This document shows positions 13,880 through 21,230 of a stretch of 23,065 nucleotides of DNA, piece by piece (the first letter of the stretch is position 1; each line of letters begins with the position of its first letter). A program made the translations under genes and the position numbers. Location of the stretch: NCBI GenBank assembly GCA_900769955.1, contig CAAGIP010000241.1:1-23065 (forward strand), written 5' to 3'. This DNA is from Spirochaetia bacterium (GTDB taxonomy: Bacteria; Spirochaetota; Spirochaetia; Sphaerochaetales; Sphaerochaetaceae). A model generated the notes under the pieces. That model was not told where the DNA came from, ran no database searches, and saw nothing but the letters and a program-made list of their open reading frames with translations.

Positions 13880-15770
13880 CCTCTGCTTCTTTCTTCAGAA
13901 TGACCCATACGGCCCCGGATCCTCCGTACTGGGCCTTGGGAACCGTTATTTCCCTTGCCACCGCACGGCGCTCCAGAATGGTGTAGACAAGTTCCTTCAG
14001 AACCCCTTCACCGTCTGACGAATGAAGTCCCTTGCCATGGATTATCGCAACTTTTTCAATGCGTGAGGATAGCGCCTCATCAAGGAAACGGTTCACTTCC
14101 CCTTCCGCTTCGGTGTATCCCATACCATGGAGATCGAGCGTTGCCATAGGGAGCATGATCCTGAGTTCGTTTAAGGTTTTCTCCCTCTGCTTCCTCTTAA
14201 GCTCCCCCTTCTCCCTTATGATTTCATCGAACGTCTTCTCAGGCATTTTCTTAACGCTCTCACTGAAAAGACGGGACTTTCTGACAGGAACCTTCTGTAC
14301 CGGCGCGGGTTTCTTCTCCTCCACGCTCTTTTCAGGTTTCTTTTCCTCAGCCTTCGGGCGTTCGATCGGCTTATTGTCCCCGAAGACGGACCACGCAACC
14401 GATGAGGGGCGCTCATCATCCTCTTCCTTCTCGCGGAAGAAAGTTGCTTTCTTCACATCCGCTTCTTCACTCTTCTTCTCTTCAGATGGCTTTTCCACTG
14501 CCTCCTTCTGAGTCTTCCTGCCTTCAAATTCATTTAAAAGCGCACCGAAGTCCTTAGTGGGCTTATATTCTTCAGAAGCCCTTTCCATCTGCTTTTCAGC
14601 AGGTTTCTTTTCCTCGGGCTTCTTCTCTTCACCCCTGGGACGTTCGATCGGCTTATTATCCCCGAAGACGGACCATGCAACGCCTGAAGGCCTCTCGTCA
14701 TCAGCTTCCTTCTCACGGAAGAACGTGGGTTTCTTCACTTCCGGCTCTACAGGCTTTTCAACTTCTTCTGAAGGCTGTGTCTTCACGGCTTCAGGCTTTC
14801 TGCCTTCAAATTCATCAAGAAGTGAACCGAAATCCTTCGTGGGCTTATATTCTTCAGAAGCCCTTTCCACCTGCTTTTCAGCAGGTTTCTTTTCCTCGGG
14901 CTTCTTCTCTTCAGCCCTGGGACGTTCAATCGGCTTATTGTCTCCGAAGACGGACCATGCAACGCCAGAGGGCCTCTCGTCATCTGCTTCCTTTTCACGG
15001 AAGAACGTGGGCTTCTTCACTTCCGGCTCTTCAGGCTTCTTCTCTTCTTCAATCGTCTGAGGCTTAATGGCTTCAGGCTTTCTGCCTTCGAATTCATCAA
15101 GAAGGGAGCCGAAGTCCTTTGTGGGCTTATACTGCTTTGATGAGCGCTTTTCCTTCTTCGGACTCTGTGTTTCCTTTTTTTCTTCAGCAAGAGGCTTTTT
15201 CACATCGTTTGAACCGAATACGGACCATGTGACGGATGATGGGCGTTCATCATCCTCTTCCATATCACGGAAGAACGTTGCCACGGGAACGCTGTCCTTT
15301 TCCTTACGGCGGACAGGCGCCTCACTTACCTTCCTGGGCGCCTTACCCTCATACTGGTCCAGGAGGGCTCCGAAGTCCTTAGTGGGTTTATACTCGGGTG
15401 ATACCCTCTTTACTTCCTTCTTCTTCCGCTGTGATTCAGGATCATTCATGCGGTCCCATGATGAGAGAATGTCACCGAAGGACTCCTTCTTTCCTGTCTC
15501 TGCCTTTTCCTTTCTTTTCTCATGGGGAAGCGCATATGGATTTCCCGTCTTCTCCCAGTTGGAAAGGATGTCGGCAAAGGATGCACCGGGGTCATACCCC
15601 TGAACTATTTCGGAGGGCTTTTTCTTTTCCGACTGAGGCTTTTTTGCCTTCGGCTCTTCCTTCTTTTCCTTAAGGACTATGTTCTTAAAGGGTGAGTCGA
15701 TAATCTCATCCTCTTCCTTTTTAAAAGAGCGACTGTTTGCAGCCGCTCTTTTATCCTTCTTTTTTCCCAT
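13869..15770 (-). CDS. Smr-domain protein with long tandem-repeat N-terminal region
   Basis: 633-aa protein with a C-terminal Smr domain (about 545-630): LDLHGMGYTEAE, VAIIHGKGLHSSDGEGVLKELV and GGSGAVWVILK. Smr domains are nucleases or nucleic-acid binders related to the MutS2 tail. The preceding 500 residues are highly charged, Lys/Glu/Pro-rich and predicted disordered. They carry six copies of a short hydrophobic motif of the type (S/D)Fxx(I/L)Lxx(W/Y/F)(E/D) (SFADILSNWE, SFGDILSSWD, DFGALLDQYE, DFGSLLDEFE and so on). The last four copies belong to long repeats starting near residues 127, 214, 308 and 402. It starts 2 nt after the CBS-ACT stop, so translation is coupled. No ribosome site at a normal distance is seen. 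A hairpin lies inside codons 7-16. The role of the repeats is unknown. Confidence 0.9.
   Translation of the reverse strand: MGKKKDKRAAANSRSFKKEEDEIIDSPFKNIVLKEKKEEPKAKKPQSEKKKPSEIVQGYDPGASFADILSNWEKTGNPYALPHEKRKEKAETGKKESFGDILSSWDRMNDPESQRKKKEVKRVSPEYKPTKDFGALLDQYEGKAPRKVSEAPVRRKEKDSVPVATFFRDMEEDDERPSSVTWSVFGSNDVKKPLAEEKKETQSPKKEKRSSKQYKPTKDFGSLLDEFEGRKPEAIKPQTIEEEKKPEEPEVKKPTFFREKEADDERPSGVAWSVFGDNKPIERPRAEEKKPEEKKPAEKQVERASEEYKPTKDFGSLLDEFEGRKPEAVKTQPSEEVEKPVEPEVKKPTFFREKEADDERPSGVAWSVFGDNKPIERPRGEEKKPEEKKPAEKQMERASEEYKPTKDFGALLNEFEGRKTQKEAVEKPSEEKKSEEADVKKATFFREKEEDDERPSSVAWSVFGDNKPIERPKAEEKKPEKSVEEKKPAPVQKVPVRKSRLFSESVKKMPEKTFDEIIREKGELKRKQREKTLNELRIMLPMATLDLHGMGYTEAEGEVNRFLDEALSSRIEKVAIIHGKGLHSSDGEGVLKELVYTILERRAVAREITVPKAQYGGSGAVWVILKKEAEEPS
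14330..15392 (-). repeat. Four tandem coding repeats in the Smr gene
   Basis: Units begin at Tyr codons ending at 15392, 15131, 14849 and 14567, giving periods of 87, 94 and 94 codons. Each unit has YKPTKDFGxLLxxxEG, then an acidic/Pro-rich linker, then TFFREKExDDERPSxVAWSVFGDN and IERP. Units 2 and 3 are nearly identical at DNA level over more than 200 bp, pointing to recent duplication and possible length variation between strains. Confidence 0.9.
15723..15752 (-). terminator. Terminator-like hairpin inside the start of the Smr gene
   Basis: On the minus strand AAAAGAGCGGCUG, loop CAAA, CAGUCGCUCUUUU gives a 13-bp stem with a single G-U pair. The plus strand would have an A-C mismatch instead, so the structure favours the mRNA. 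It ends in U4 and covers codons 7-16. Confidence 0.5.
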
Positions 15771-15772
15771 CC

Positions 15773-16417
15773 TCAGACTTCCCTGATGTCCAGGATCTCC
15801 TTCACGAGCGGGGAAAGAAGTTCAAGAAGGGCTTCCTTTGTGCACCCCTGCACCTTGATCGTGCATATCGCATTTGAGGGATCGGTACCCATGAAGGTAC
15901 CGAAGGATATGATGTCGTAGCCTGCGTCGCTGATCGCTCGGCTGACGGCTGCGATAGTACCGGGCTTGTCATCGACAAGGAATGAAAGCCTTATGCCGAA
16001 GTGACGCGCACCGAAGAGCTCGAGGAGGATCTTGAACATGTCGCTCTTTGAAACAATGCCGACAAGCTTGCCTTCCTCAACGACGGGAAGACACGAAAGA
16101 TCCTGATCGACCATGAGACGGGCGGCTTCCTCAACGGTCGTCGTCCTGTTGATCGTGACGGGATTCTTGGTCATCAGCTTTCTCACCGTCAGCTTGGAAA
16201 GAAGATATGCCATCTCATGGATTGAGAGTGATGATGCGGGTGAAGGGGTAGCGAACAGGATGTCCTTTTCAGAAATGACACCTATGAGGTTCTTGTCCTT
16301 ATCCAGCACGGGAAGGCGATGAACCTTCTCCTTTTTCATCAGTTCAGAGGCCTCAACGACGCTTGCCTCAGGGGTTATGGTAACCGGATTCTTGGTCATT
16401 CTTCTTTCGATAATCAT
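15773..16417 (-). CDS. CBS-pair and ACT domain protein (AcuB-like)
   Basis: Small cytoplasmic sensor protein of 214 aa. Two CBS motifs occur (residues about 1-57, RMTKNPVTITPEASVVEASELM; about 78-133, KLMTKNPVTINRTTTVEEAARLM), usually forming an adenine-nucleotide site. A C-terminal ACT domain spans about 140-214 (RLSFLVDDKPGTIAAVSRAISDAGYDIIS), usually binding an amino acid. No enzymatic domain is present. The ribosome site GGAGG is 6 nt before ATG 16417. It lies 61 bp after livF on the same strand and directly before the Smr gene. Its position after a branched-chain amino-acid importer suggests it reads amino-acid or energy status (inference). Confidence 0.92.
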   Translation of the reverse strand: MIIERRMTKNPVTITPEASVVEASELMKKEKVHRLPVLDKDKNLIGVISEKDILFATPSPASSLSIHEMAYLLSKLTVRKLMTKNPVTINRTTTVEEAARLMVDQDLSCLPVVEEGKLVGIVSKSDMFKILLELFGARHFGIRLSFLVDDKPGTIAAVSRAISDAGYDIISFGTFMGTDPSNAICTIKVQGCTKEALLELLSPLVKEILDIREV

Positions 16418-16478
16418 AGTTTTCCTCCGTAAGCTTTAATATTACACCAATGATGTCAAAGATTAAAGCATGAATTTG

Positions 16479-17210
16479 TCACTGTCCGAGGTATGCGGCC
16501 CTCACCTTCTCGTTGGTAAGCAGCTTTGATGCCTCGTCAGCCAGCACGATGCGTCCGTTTTCCATGACATAGCCCTTGCTTGAAGCCTTAAGTGCCATTC
16601 TGGCATTCTGCTCGACAAGGAAGATCGTAACCTTGTCCTGCTCATTGATGAGGGCGATCTTGTTGAATATGTCCTGGATGATGAGCGGTGCAAGACCAAG
16701 GCCCGGTTCATCAAGAAGGATGAGACGCGGGGATGACATCAGGGCACGTGCGATTGCCATCATCTGCTGTTCACCGCCGGAAAGGCTTCTCGTCTTCTGC
16801 TTCCTTCTGGCTCCGAGAATCGGGAAGAAGTCATACATCTCTTCCTTCTTCTTTGCGATCAGGGCCTGATCACGGACCATGAAGGCACCCATGTCCAGGT
16901 TCTCCTCAACTGTCATGTCTGCAAAGACGCGCCTGCCCTCGGGAACGAGGGAGATGCCCATCTTCGCAATCTGATCAGTGGTATGGCGCATTTTCTTTGC
17001 CTGACAGATCACTTCACCGTCGTAGGTGATCTGGCCGTTGGTAAGGCCTTCAAGACCCACGATTGCCTTTAACAGGGTCGACTTACCTGCACCGTTGGCA
17101 CCGATGAGACATACGATGTCCCCCTGATCAACGTGCATCGATACATTTGAAAGAGCCTTGATGTTGCCGTAACACACATCGATATTGTCAATTGTAAGCA
17201 GTTCGGACAT
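16479..17210 (-). CDS. livF: Branched-chain amino-acid ABC transporter ATPase LivF
   Basis: Cytoplasmic ATPase (243 aa) of the LIV-type importer. It has Walker A GANGAGKST, Q-loop region ISLVPEGRRVFADMTVEENL, signature LSGGEQQMMAIARAL, Walker B LILLDEPGLGLAP, and H-loop position replaced by the LivF-typical LVEQN. The start ATG at 17210 overlaps the livG stop by 1 nt (TAATG). It is last of the five transporter genes and pairs with LivG. Confidence 0.96.
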   Translation of the reverse strand: MSELLTIDNIDVCYGNIKALSNVSMHVDQGDIVCLIGANGAGKSTLLKAIVGLEGLTNGQITYDGEVICQAKKMRHTTDQIAKMGISLVPEGRRVFADMTVEENLDMGAFMVRDQALIAKKKEEMYDFFPILGARRKQKTRSLSGGEQQMMAIARALMSSPRLILLDEPGLGLAPLIIQDIFNKIALINEQDKVTIFLVEQNARMALKASSKGYVMENGRIVLADEASKLLTNEKVRAAYLGQ

Positions 17211-17992
17211 TACTCATCATCCTCCTCAGATCCGAGATAGGCTTCGATTACGGCAGGATCATGCCTTATCGCATTGGGAGTTCCCGATGCGATCCTGTTA
17301 CCGAAGTTAAGTACCGTGATCTCATCACAGATGTTCATGACGAGTTTCATGTCATGCTCGATCAGGACGACGCTGACACCGGTGGCACGGATACGGGAAA
17401 TCGTTTCCATGAGATGATCTGTTTCCTGAGGGTTCATGCCCGCGGCTGGCTCATCGAGAAAGAGAAGCTTAGGCTCAGTTGCCATTGCCCTTGCGATCTC
17501 AAGTTCCCTCTGGTGTCCGTAAGGAAGTGACTTTGCATCATCATCCTTAAAGTCGGCAAGCCCGAAGAAATCGAGATAGTCCATTGCCCTGTTGTAAATC
17601 GCTTTTTCCTCACTTCCCATGACGAAGTAGCTCTTCACTGCCTGGAAAAAGCGGCCCTTATTCTTGTCTCCGACCTTGAAGTGGCGTCCGATCATGACGT
17701 TCTCGACGACACTCATATCCTTGAAAAGACGGATGTTCTGGAATGTTCTTGCAATTCCGAGGCGGCAGATCTCATTGGCCTTCTTTCCGGTGATGTCCTT
17801 ACCTTCGAACAGGACCTTACCCTTTGTGGGTGTATCAAGACCGGTCATGTTGTTGAAGAGTGTCGTCTTACCGGCACCGTTGGGGCCGATGAGACCTGTG
17901 ATGAGGCCTTCCTGAACACGGAAATCGACTTCATTGACGGCTACGACACCACCGTATATTCTTGAAAGTTTTTCAGTTTCCAGCAGCATCAT
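17210..17992 (-). CDS. livG: Branched-chain amino-acid ABC transporter ATPase LivG
   Basis: Cytoplasmic ATPase (260 aa) with Walker A GPNGAGKTT, the LivG-typical long insert after GIARTFQNIRLFKDMSVVENVMIG, signature LPYGHQRELEIARAM, Walker B LLFLDEPAAGMNP and H-loop LIEHDM. It starts at ATG 17992, overlapping the livM stop by 4 nt (ATGA). A second ATG directly after it (17989) lies at better spacing (7 nt) from the GGAGG ribosome site, so the protein may be one residue shorter. Confidence 0.96.
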   Translation of the reverse strand: MMLLETEKLSRIYGGVVAVNEVDFRVQEGLITGLIGPNGAGKTTLFNNMTGLDTPTKGKVLFEGKDITGKKANEICRLGIARTFQNIRLFKDMSVVENVMIGRHFKVGDKNKGRFFQAVKSYFVMGSEEKAIYNRAMDYLDFFGLADFKDDDAKSLPYGHQRELEIARAMATEPKLLFLDEPAAGMNPQETDHLMETISRIRATGVSVVLIEHDMKLVMNICDEITVLNFGNRIASGTPNAIRHDPAVIEAYLGSEEDDE

Positions 17993-18900
17993 TTTGCCTC
18001 CTTGCGGCTCTTTTTCACGCCGGAGTAGTTGAACTTCTCACGTCCCACGATGCCCTGCGGGCGCCAGATCATCATGATAACCAGGATGAGACCGAAGATG
18101 ATCTGCTTTGCCTGGGCCGGGATGACGTTGGTAAGACCCGTAAGCTGAGGGAAGTAGGAAATGAACTGAATGATGAATGCACCGAGTATACATGCCAGGA
18201 AGTTTCCCATGCCTCCGAGAACGACCATGCACAGTACCATGATCGAAACCATGAAGGTGTATGAGCCAGGTGTGACTGAGAGGATGTAAACTGCCTGGAA
18301 GGAGCCTGCGATACCAGCAACCGATCCGCCGAGGATGAATGCGGCAACCTTGTACTTTGTGGTGTTGATACCCATCGATGCAGCGGCGATCTCATCTTCC
18401 CTGACTGCGGCAAGCGCGCGTCCCATGCGTGAGCGTGCAAGGCGGCGGAAAAGGAAGTAAGTGATCGCGAGGATCACGATGAGCATTAAAAGGAATGCAG
18501 TCTTCTTGTACGGGTTGAACCTGAAACCGAAGATGGCGACCTGAGGAATCTTCTGAATCCCCATGGGGCCCTTTGTAAGACTGTCCCAGTTGTTGATGAC
18601 GTTTCTGACGATCTCACCGAAGCCGAGGGTTGCGATGGCAAGGTAGTCACCCTTAAGCCTCAGTGTCGGCATGCCGATGAGAAAGCCACACAGCGCTGAA
18701 ACCAGTACGGCGACGGGAAGCGTCATCCAGAAGTTCCAGCCATAGGTGGTCGTCAGGATTGCGGTTGCATATGAACCGATTGCGAAGAAGCCTGCCTGAC
18801 AGAGGCTGAGCATGCCGCCGTAACCAGTGATGAGGTTCTGGCCGATGGCCATGAGTGCATAGATGCATGTGTAGATCAGGATAATCTGGAAGAAACTCAT
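17989..18900 (-). CDS. livM: Branched-chain amino-acid ABC transporter permease LivM
   Basis: Inner-membrane permease (303 aa) of the LIV-type importer. It begins MSFFQIILIYTCIYALMAIGQNLITGYGGMLSLCQAGFFAIGSY-like, with LRLKGDYLAIATLGFGEIVR and GRALAAVREDEIAAASMGIN (the coupling loop), and multiple helices. The start is taken at 18900, where ATGA overlaps the livH stop and a GGAG ribosome site lies upstream. The frame remains open to 19143, but that extension is Arg/His-rich out-of-frame livH sequence. Confidence 0.95.
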   Translation of the reverse strand: MSFFQIILIYTCIYALMAIGQNLITGYGGMLSLCQAGFFAIGSYATAILTTTYGWNFWMTLPVAVLVSALCGFLIGMPTLRLKGDYLAIATLGFGEIVRNVINNWDSLTKGPMGIQKIPQVAIFGFRFNPYKKTAFLLMLIVILAITYFLFRRLARSRMGRALAAVREDEIAAASMGINTTKYKVAAFILGGSVAGIAGSFQAVYILSVTPGSYTFMVSIMVLCMVVLGGMGNFLACILGAFIIQFISYFPQLTGLTNVIPAQAKQIIFGLILVIMMIWRPQGIVGREKFNYSGVKKSRKEAK

Positions 18901-19817
18901 ACCTTCTCCTTTTCCACCTTGCCGAGGAGGCCTTCCGGCTTCAGCAGGAGGATGATGATGAGGATTACGAATGCGATCGTGTCCCTGTAGCCCTGGGGAA
19001 TTCCGAGGATTGCAACACCGAAGGTCTCGACGATACCGAGGATGATACCTCCGACCATTGCACCGGTAATGTTGCCGATCCCGCCGACGACGGCAGCGAC
19101 GAACGCCTTGAGACCTGTCATCGTTCCGAGTGTCGGATAGCACTTGTAGTCAAGTGCGATGAGCATGCCGCCGATTGCGGCAAGAGCCGATCCGATCGCG
19201 AAAGTAAGGGAGATTACTGAATTGACGTTGATTCCCATGAGCTGTGCCGTATCCTGATCAAGGGCGGTTGCTCTCATGGCCTTACCCATTCTTGACCTGT
19301 CGACAAAGAGCTTGAGCGCGATCATCATGACAAGTGAGACGGCAAGGACCAGAATCTGGTGAGGTGTTATGGAAATACCCATGATTGTCATGGGAGAGTT
19401 GTCGAAGGGGTAGTTGAGCTTTCTTGACTGAGTGCCCCACATCCATGCGGCACCGTTGGAAAGGATGAAGGATACACCGATTGCGGAAAGAAGCGGTGCC
19501 AGTCTGGCAGCCCTTCTCAGAGGCTTGTATGCAACCTTCTCGATGAACATTCCCAGCACTGCGCAGAAAACTGCGGAAAAGAGCATTGCAAGCAGGAATG
19601 AGACAAAGGTCCACGCTCCAAGGGGAGCATCCCCGCGGAGGAAATCAAATGCGAACATGCCCATGTATGCTCCTACCATGAGGATGTCACCATGAGCGAA
19701 GTTGATGAACTTCAATATGCCGTAAACCATCGTGTATCCGAGTGCGATGAGCGCATAGATACCGCCCAGTGTCAGGCCATTGGTGAGATGCTGAAAAAAT
19801 ACTGCTACTGAAGACAC
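18897..19817 (-). CDS. livH: Branched-chain amino-acid ABC transporter permease LivH
   Basis: Inner-membrane permease (306 aa from this start) with the hallmark LTNGLTLGGIYALIALGYTMVYGILKFINFAHGD, the coupling loop GKAMRATALDQDTAQLMGIN, and GGIGNITGAMVGGIILG. The start is placed at GTG 19817, since AAGGAG lies 6 nt before it and the resulting N-terminus fits the family. ATGs at 19859 and 19844 are in frame but lie in or beside a strong hairpin and have no ribosome site. It forms the channel with LivM. Confidence 0.93.
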   Translation of the reverse strand: MSSVAVFFQHLTNGLTLGGIYALIALGYTMVYGILKFINFAHGDILMVGAYMGMFAFDFLRGDAPLGAWTFVSFLLAMLFSAVFCAVLGMFIEKVAYKPLRRAARLAPLLSAIGVSFILSNGAAWMWGTQSRKLNYPFDNSPMTIMGISITPHQILVLAVSLVMMIALKLFVDRSRMGKAMRATALDQDTAQLMGINVNSVISLTFAIGSALAAIGGMLIALDYKCYPTLGTMTGLKAFVAAVVGGIGNITGAMVGGIILGIVETFGVAILGIPQGYRDTIAFVILIIILLLKPEGLLGKVEKEKV

Positions 19818-19841
19818 ATTCAGCTCCTTAAAAAAAGTTTT

Positions 19842-19865
19842 CATCCCTTGATCTCTCAAGGGATG
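19842..19865 (-). terminator. Attenuator-type hairpin between livJ and livH
   Basis: CATCCCTTGA and TCAAGGGATG form a perfect 10-bp stem with a 4-nt loop, 25 nt after the livJ stop. On the minus strand it is followed by AAAAC and then seven T (19836-19830). The T-run is offset by 5 nt, so termination is probably partial. This would leave more livJ than permease mRNA. Confidence 0.6.
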
Positions 19866-19890
19866 AGAAAATCGTTGTTACTTTAACTGA

Positions 19891-21051
19891 TTATTTAACA
19901 GCAACAAGCTTGCCGCCGTCAACAGTGTATGCGCCGAGGTAGACAGGTGTCTGGTTCTCAACCTTGTAAACGCCCTGGTAAGCGATGAGGTCTCCGTTTG
20001 CGGCAAAGTTGACCGTACCTGTCACACCCTGATAGTCCTTGATGGATGCGACTGCGTTCCTGATGGCTGTCCTGTCGGAACCAACTTCCTTCATGACCTT
20101 GATGTAGATGTTGGTTGCATCGAAAGCGTTTGTAGCGAATGAATCGGGAGCAACGCCGAATGCAGCAGTGTAGTCAGCGACGAAAGTCTTATATGCATTG
20201 CTCTCCTCGACCTGAGTCGGTGCGATGTAGATGACGCCGTTGGTGTAGTCGCCTGCAAGGTCGTAGATCTCAGGGTTGGAGAAACCGTCACATGAGAGGA
20301 ATGGAACGTTGAGGCCGACCTGAGCTGCCTGCTCGAGCTGCTGAGCCATTTCAACAGTGTAGTTCGGGATGTAGATTGCCTCGACACCTGCTGCCTTGAG
20401 CTTTGTGAGCTGTGTCTTGAAGTCCTTGTCGCCGATCTGTGCTGTCTCAACAGCGCTGACCTTACCGCCGCAGGATTCGAAAGTAGCCTTCATTCCTTCA
20501 TAGAGGCCCTGTGAATAGTCGTTCTTGATGTAGAGACATCCGAGGTTCCTGTAGCCGAGGACTTCATAGAAGTAGTGACCTGCAACCTCACCCTGGAGAC
20601 CATCGGAAACAACTGTCCTGAAGACATAGTCACCGATTGCGGTGATGTCCTTGTGAGTTGCGGAGGGGCTCATCATGGGGATGCCTTCAGCCTGACAGCG
20701 TTCACCTACTGCGAAGGAAACACCTGTGAAGACAGGACCTACGAGACAGGAGATCTTATCTGTTGAAGAAAGCTTCTCGATTGCAGCCATACCCTTTTCC
20801 TGGCTACCTTCACTGTCCTCGATGATAAGCTCGATCTGAGTTCCGTTAATGCCGCCGGCCTTGTTAGCCTGGTCGACTGCAAGCTTTACTGCCTGTGAGC
20901 AGAGAATACCGTAGTTGGCGTTATCACCGGTCATGGGGCCGATGAAACCGATCTTGTAGGAGGCTGAACTCTCGGATGAACCGCCTGCAAAGAGGCATGC
21001 ACCCATGACAACAAGAGCGAAAACAAGAGCAACTTTCTTAAATGATTTCAT
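19891..21051 (-). CDS. livJ: Branched-chain amino-acid-type ABC substrate-binding protein LivJ/LivK
   Basis: Exported binding protein (386 aa) of the Leu/Ile/Val receptor family. The N-terminus is MKSFKKVALVFALVVMGACLFAGGSSESS. MGAC is a possible spirochaete-type lipobox, but cleavage after FA is also possible. The mature part has YKIGFIGPMTGDNANYGI, GGINGTQIELIIEDSEGS, VGPVFTGVSFAVG and VMMSPSATHKDIT-like segments, the type I periplasmic fold. Ligands may include other amino acids or amides, as in many family members. It has a strong GAGGAG ribosome site, its own promoter and first place in the operon. Confidence 0.95.
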   Translation of the reverse strand: MKSFKKVALVFALVVMGACLFAGGSSESSASYKIGFIGPMTGDNANYGILCSQAVKLAVDQANKAGGINGTQIELIIEDSEGSQEKGMAAIEKLSSTDKISCLVGPVFTGVSFAVGERCQAEGIPMMSPSATHKDITAIGDYVFRTVVSDGLQGEVAGHYFYEVLGYRNLGCLYIKNDYSQGLYEGMKATFESCGGKVSAVETAQIGDKDFKTQLTKLKAAGVEAIYIPNYTVEMAQQLEQAAQVGLNVPFLSCDGFSNPEIYDLAGDYTNGVIYIAPTQVEESNAYKTFVADYTAAFGVAPDSFATNAFDATNIYIKVMKEVGSDRTAIRNAVASIKDYQGVTGTVNFAANGDLIAYQGVYKVENQTPVYLGAYTVDGGKLVAVK

Positions 21052-21085
21052 TATTATAACTCCTCTTGATAAAGTGTGCTTTTAA

Positions 21086-21108
21086 AGTGTATGGAGTCCT
21101 TATACACT
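21086..21108 (-). promoter_or_regulatory. Inverted repeat over the liv promoter start point
   Basis: AGTGTAT, 9 nt, ATACACT. The right arm covers the -10 box and the RNA start falls in the loop or left arm, a good position for a repressor operator or a 5' RNA hairpin. Confidence 0.45.
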
Positions 21109-21127
21109 AATTAGAATATTTATGCAA
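21099..21127 (-). promoter_or_regulatory. Promoter of the liv operon
   Basis: Minus-strand TTGCAT (21127-21122) and TATAAG (21104-21099) with a 17-bp spacer. The leader is about 40 nt before livJ. Confidence 0.65.
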
Positions 21128-21196
21128 TTTGCATTCATCGAATTTTAAAAAAACTTTTGCTCTTTTTTCTTCCGATGAGAAAAACAATTAGATATT

Positions 21197-21225
21197 GAAA
21201 AAACAGGGGGCACACTGCGTGCCCC
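21197..21225 (-). terminator. Terminator after the esterase gene
   Basis: GGGGCAC, loop of 5, GTGCCCC (21207-21225) followed on the minus strand by TGTTTTTTC. It lies immediately after the stop and separates this unit from the liv operon. Confidence 0.9.
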
Positions 21226-21230
21226 ATACC

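Noticed and set aside
14330..15392. Possible CRISPR-like or satellite repeat
   Set aside because: The units are about 260-282 bp, in frame and protein-coding, without short identical repeats and unique spacers.
14032..15603. Several Ser/Phe-rich plus-strand frames opposite the Smr gene repeats
   Set aside because: Low-complexity antisense shadows of the Lys/Glu-rich repeats; the repeated open frames follow from the repeated coding sequence.
18901..19143. N-terminal extension of LivM in the open frame up to 19143
   Set aside because: The extension is Arg/His-rich and is the livH sequence read out of frame; ATG 18900 with a ribosome site and ATGA overlap is the proper start.
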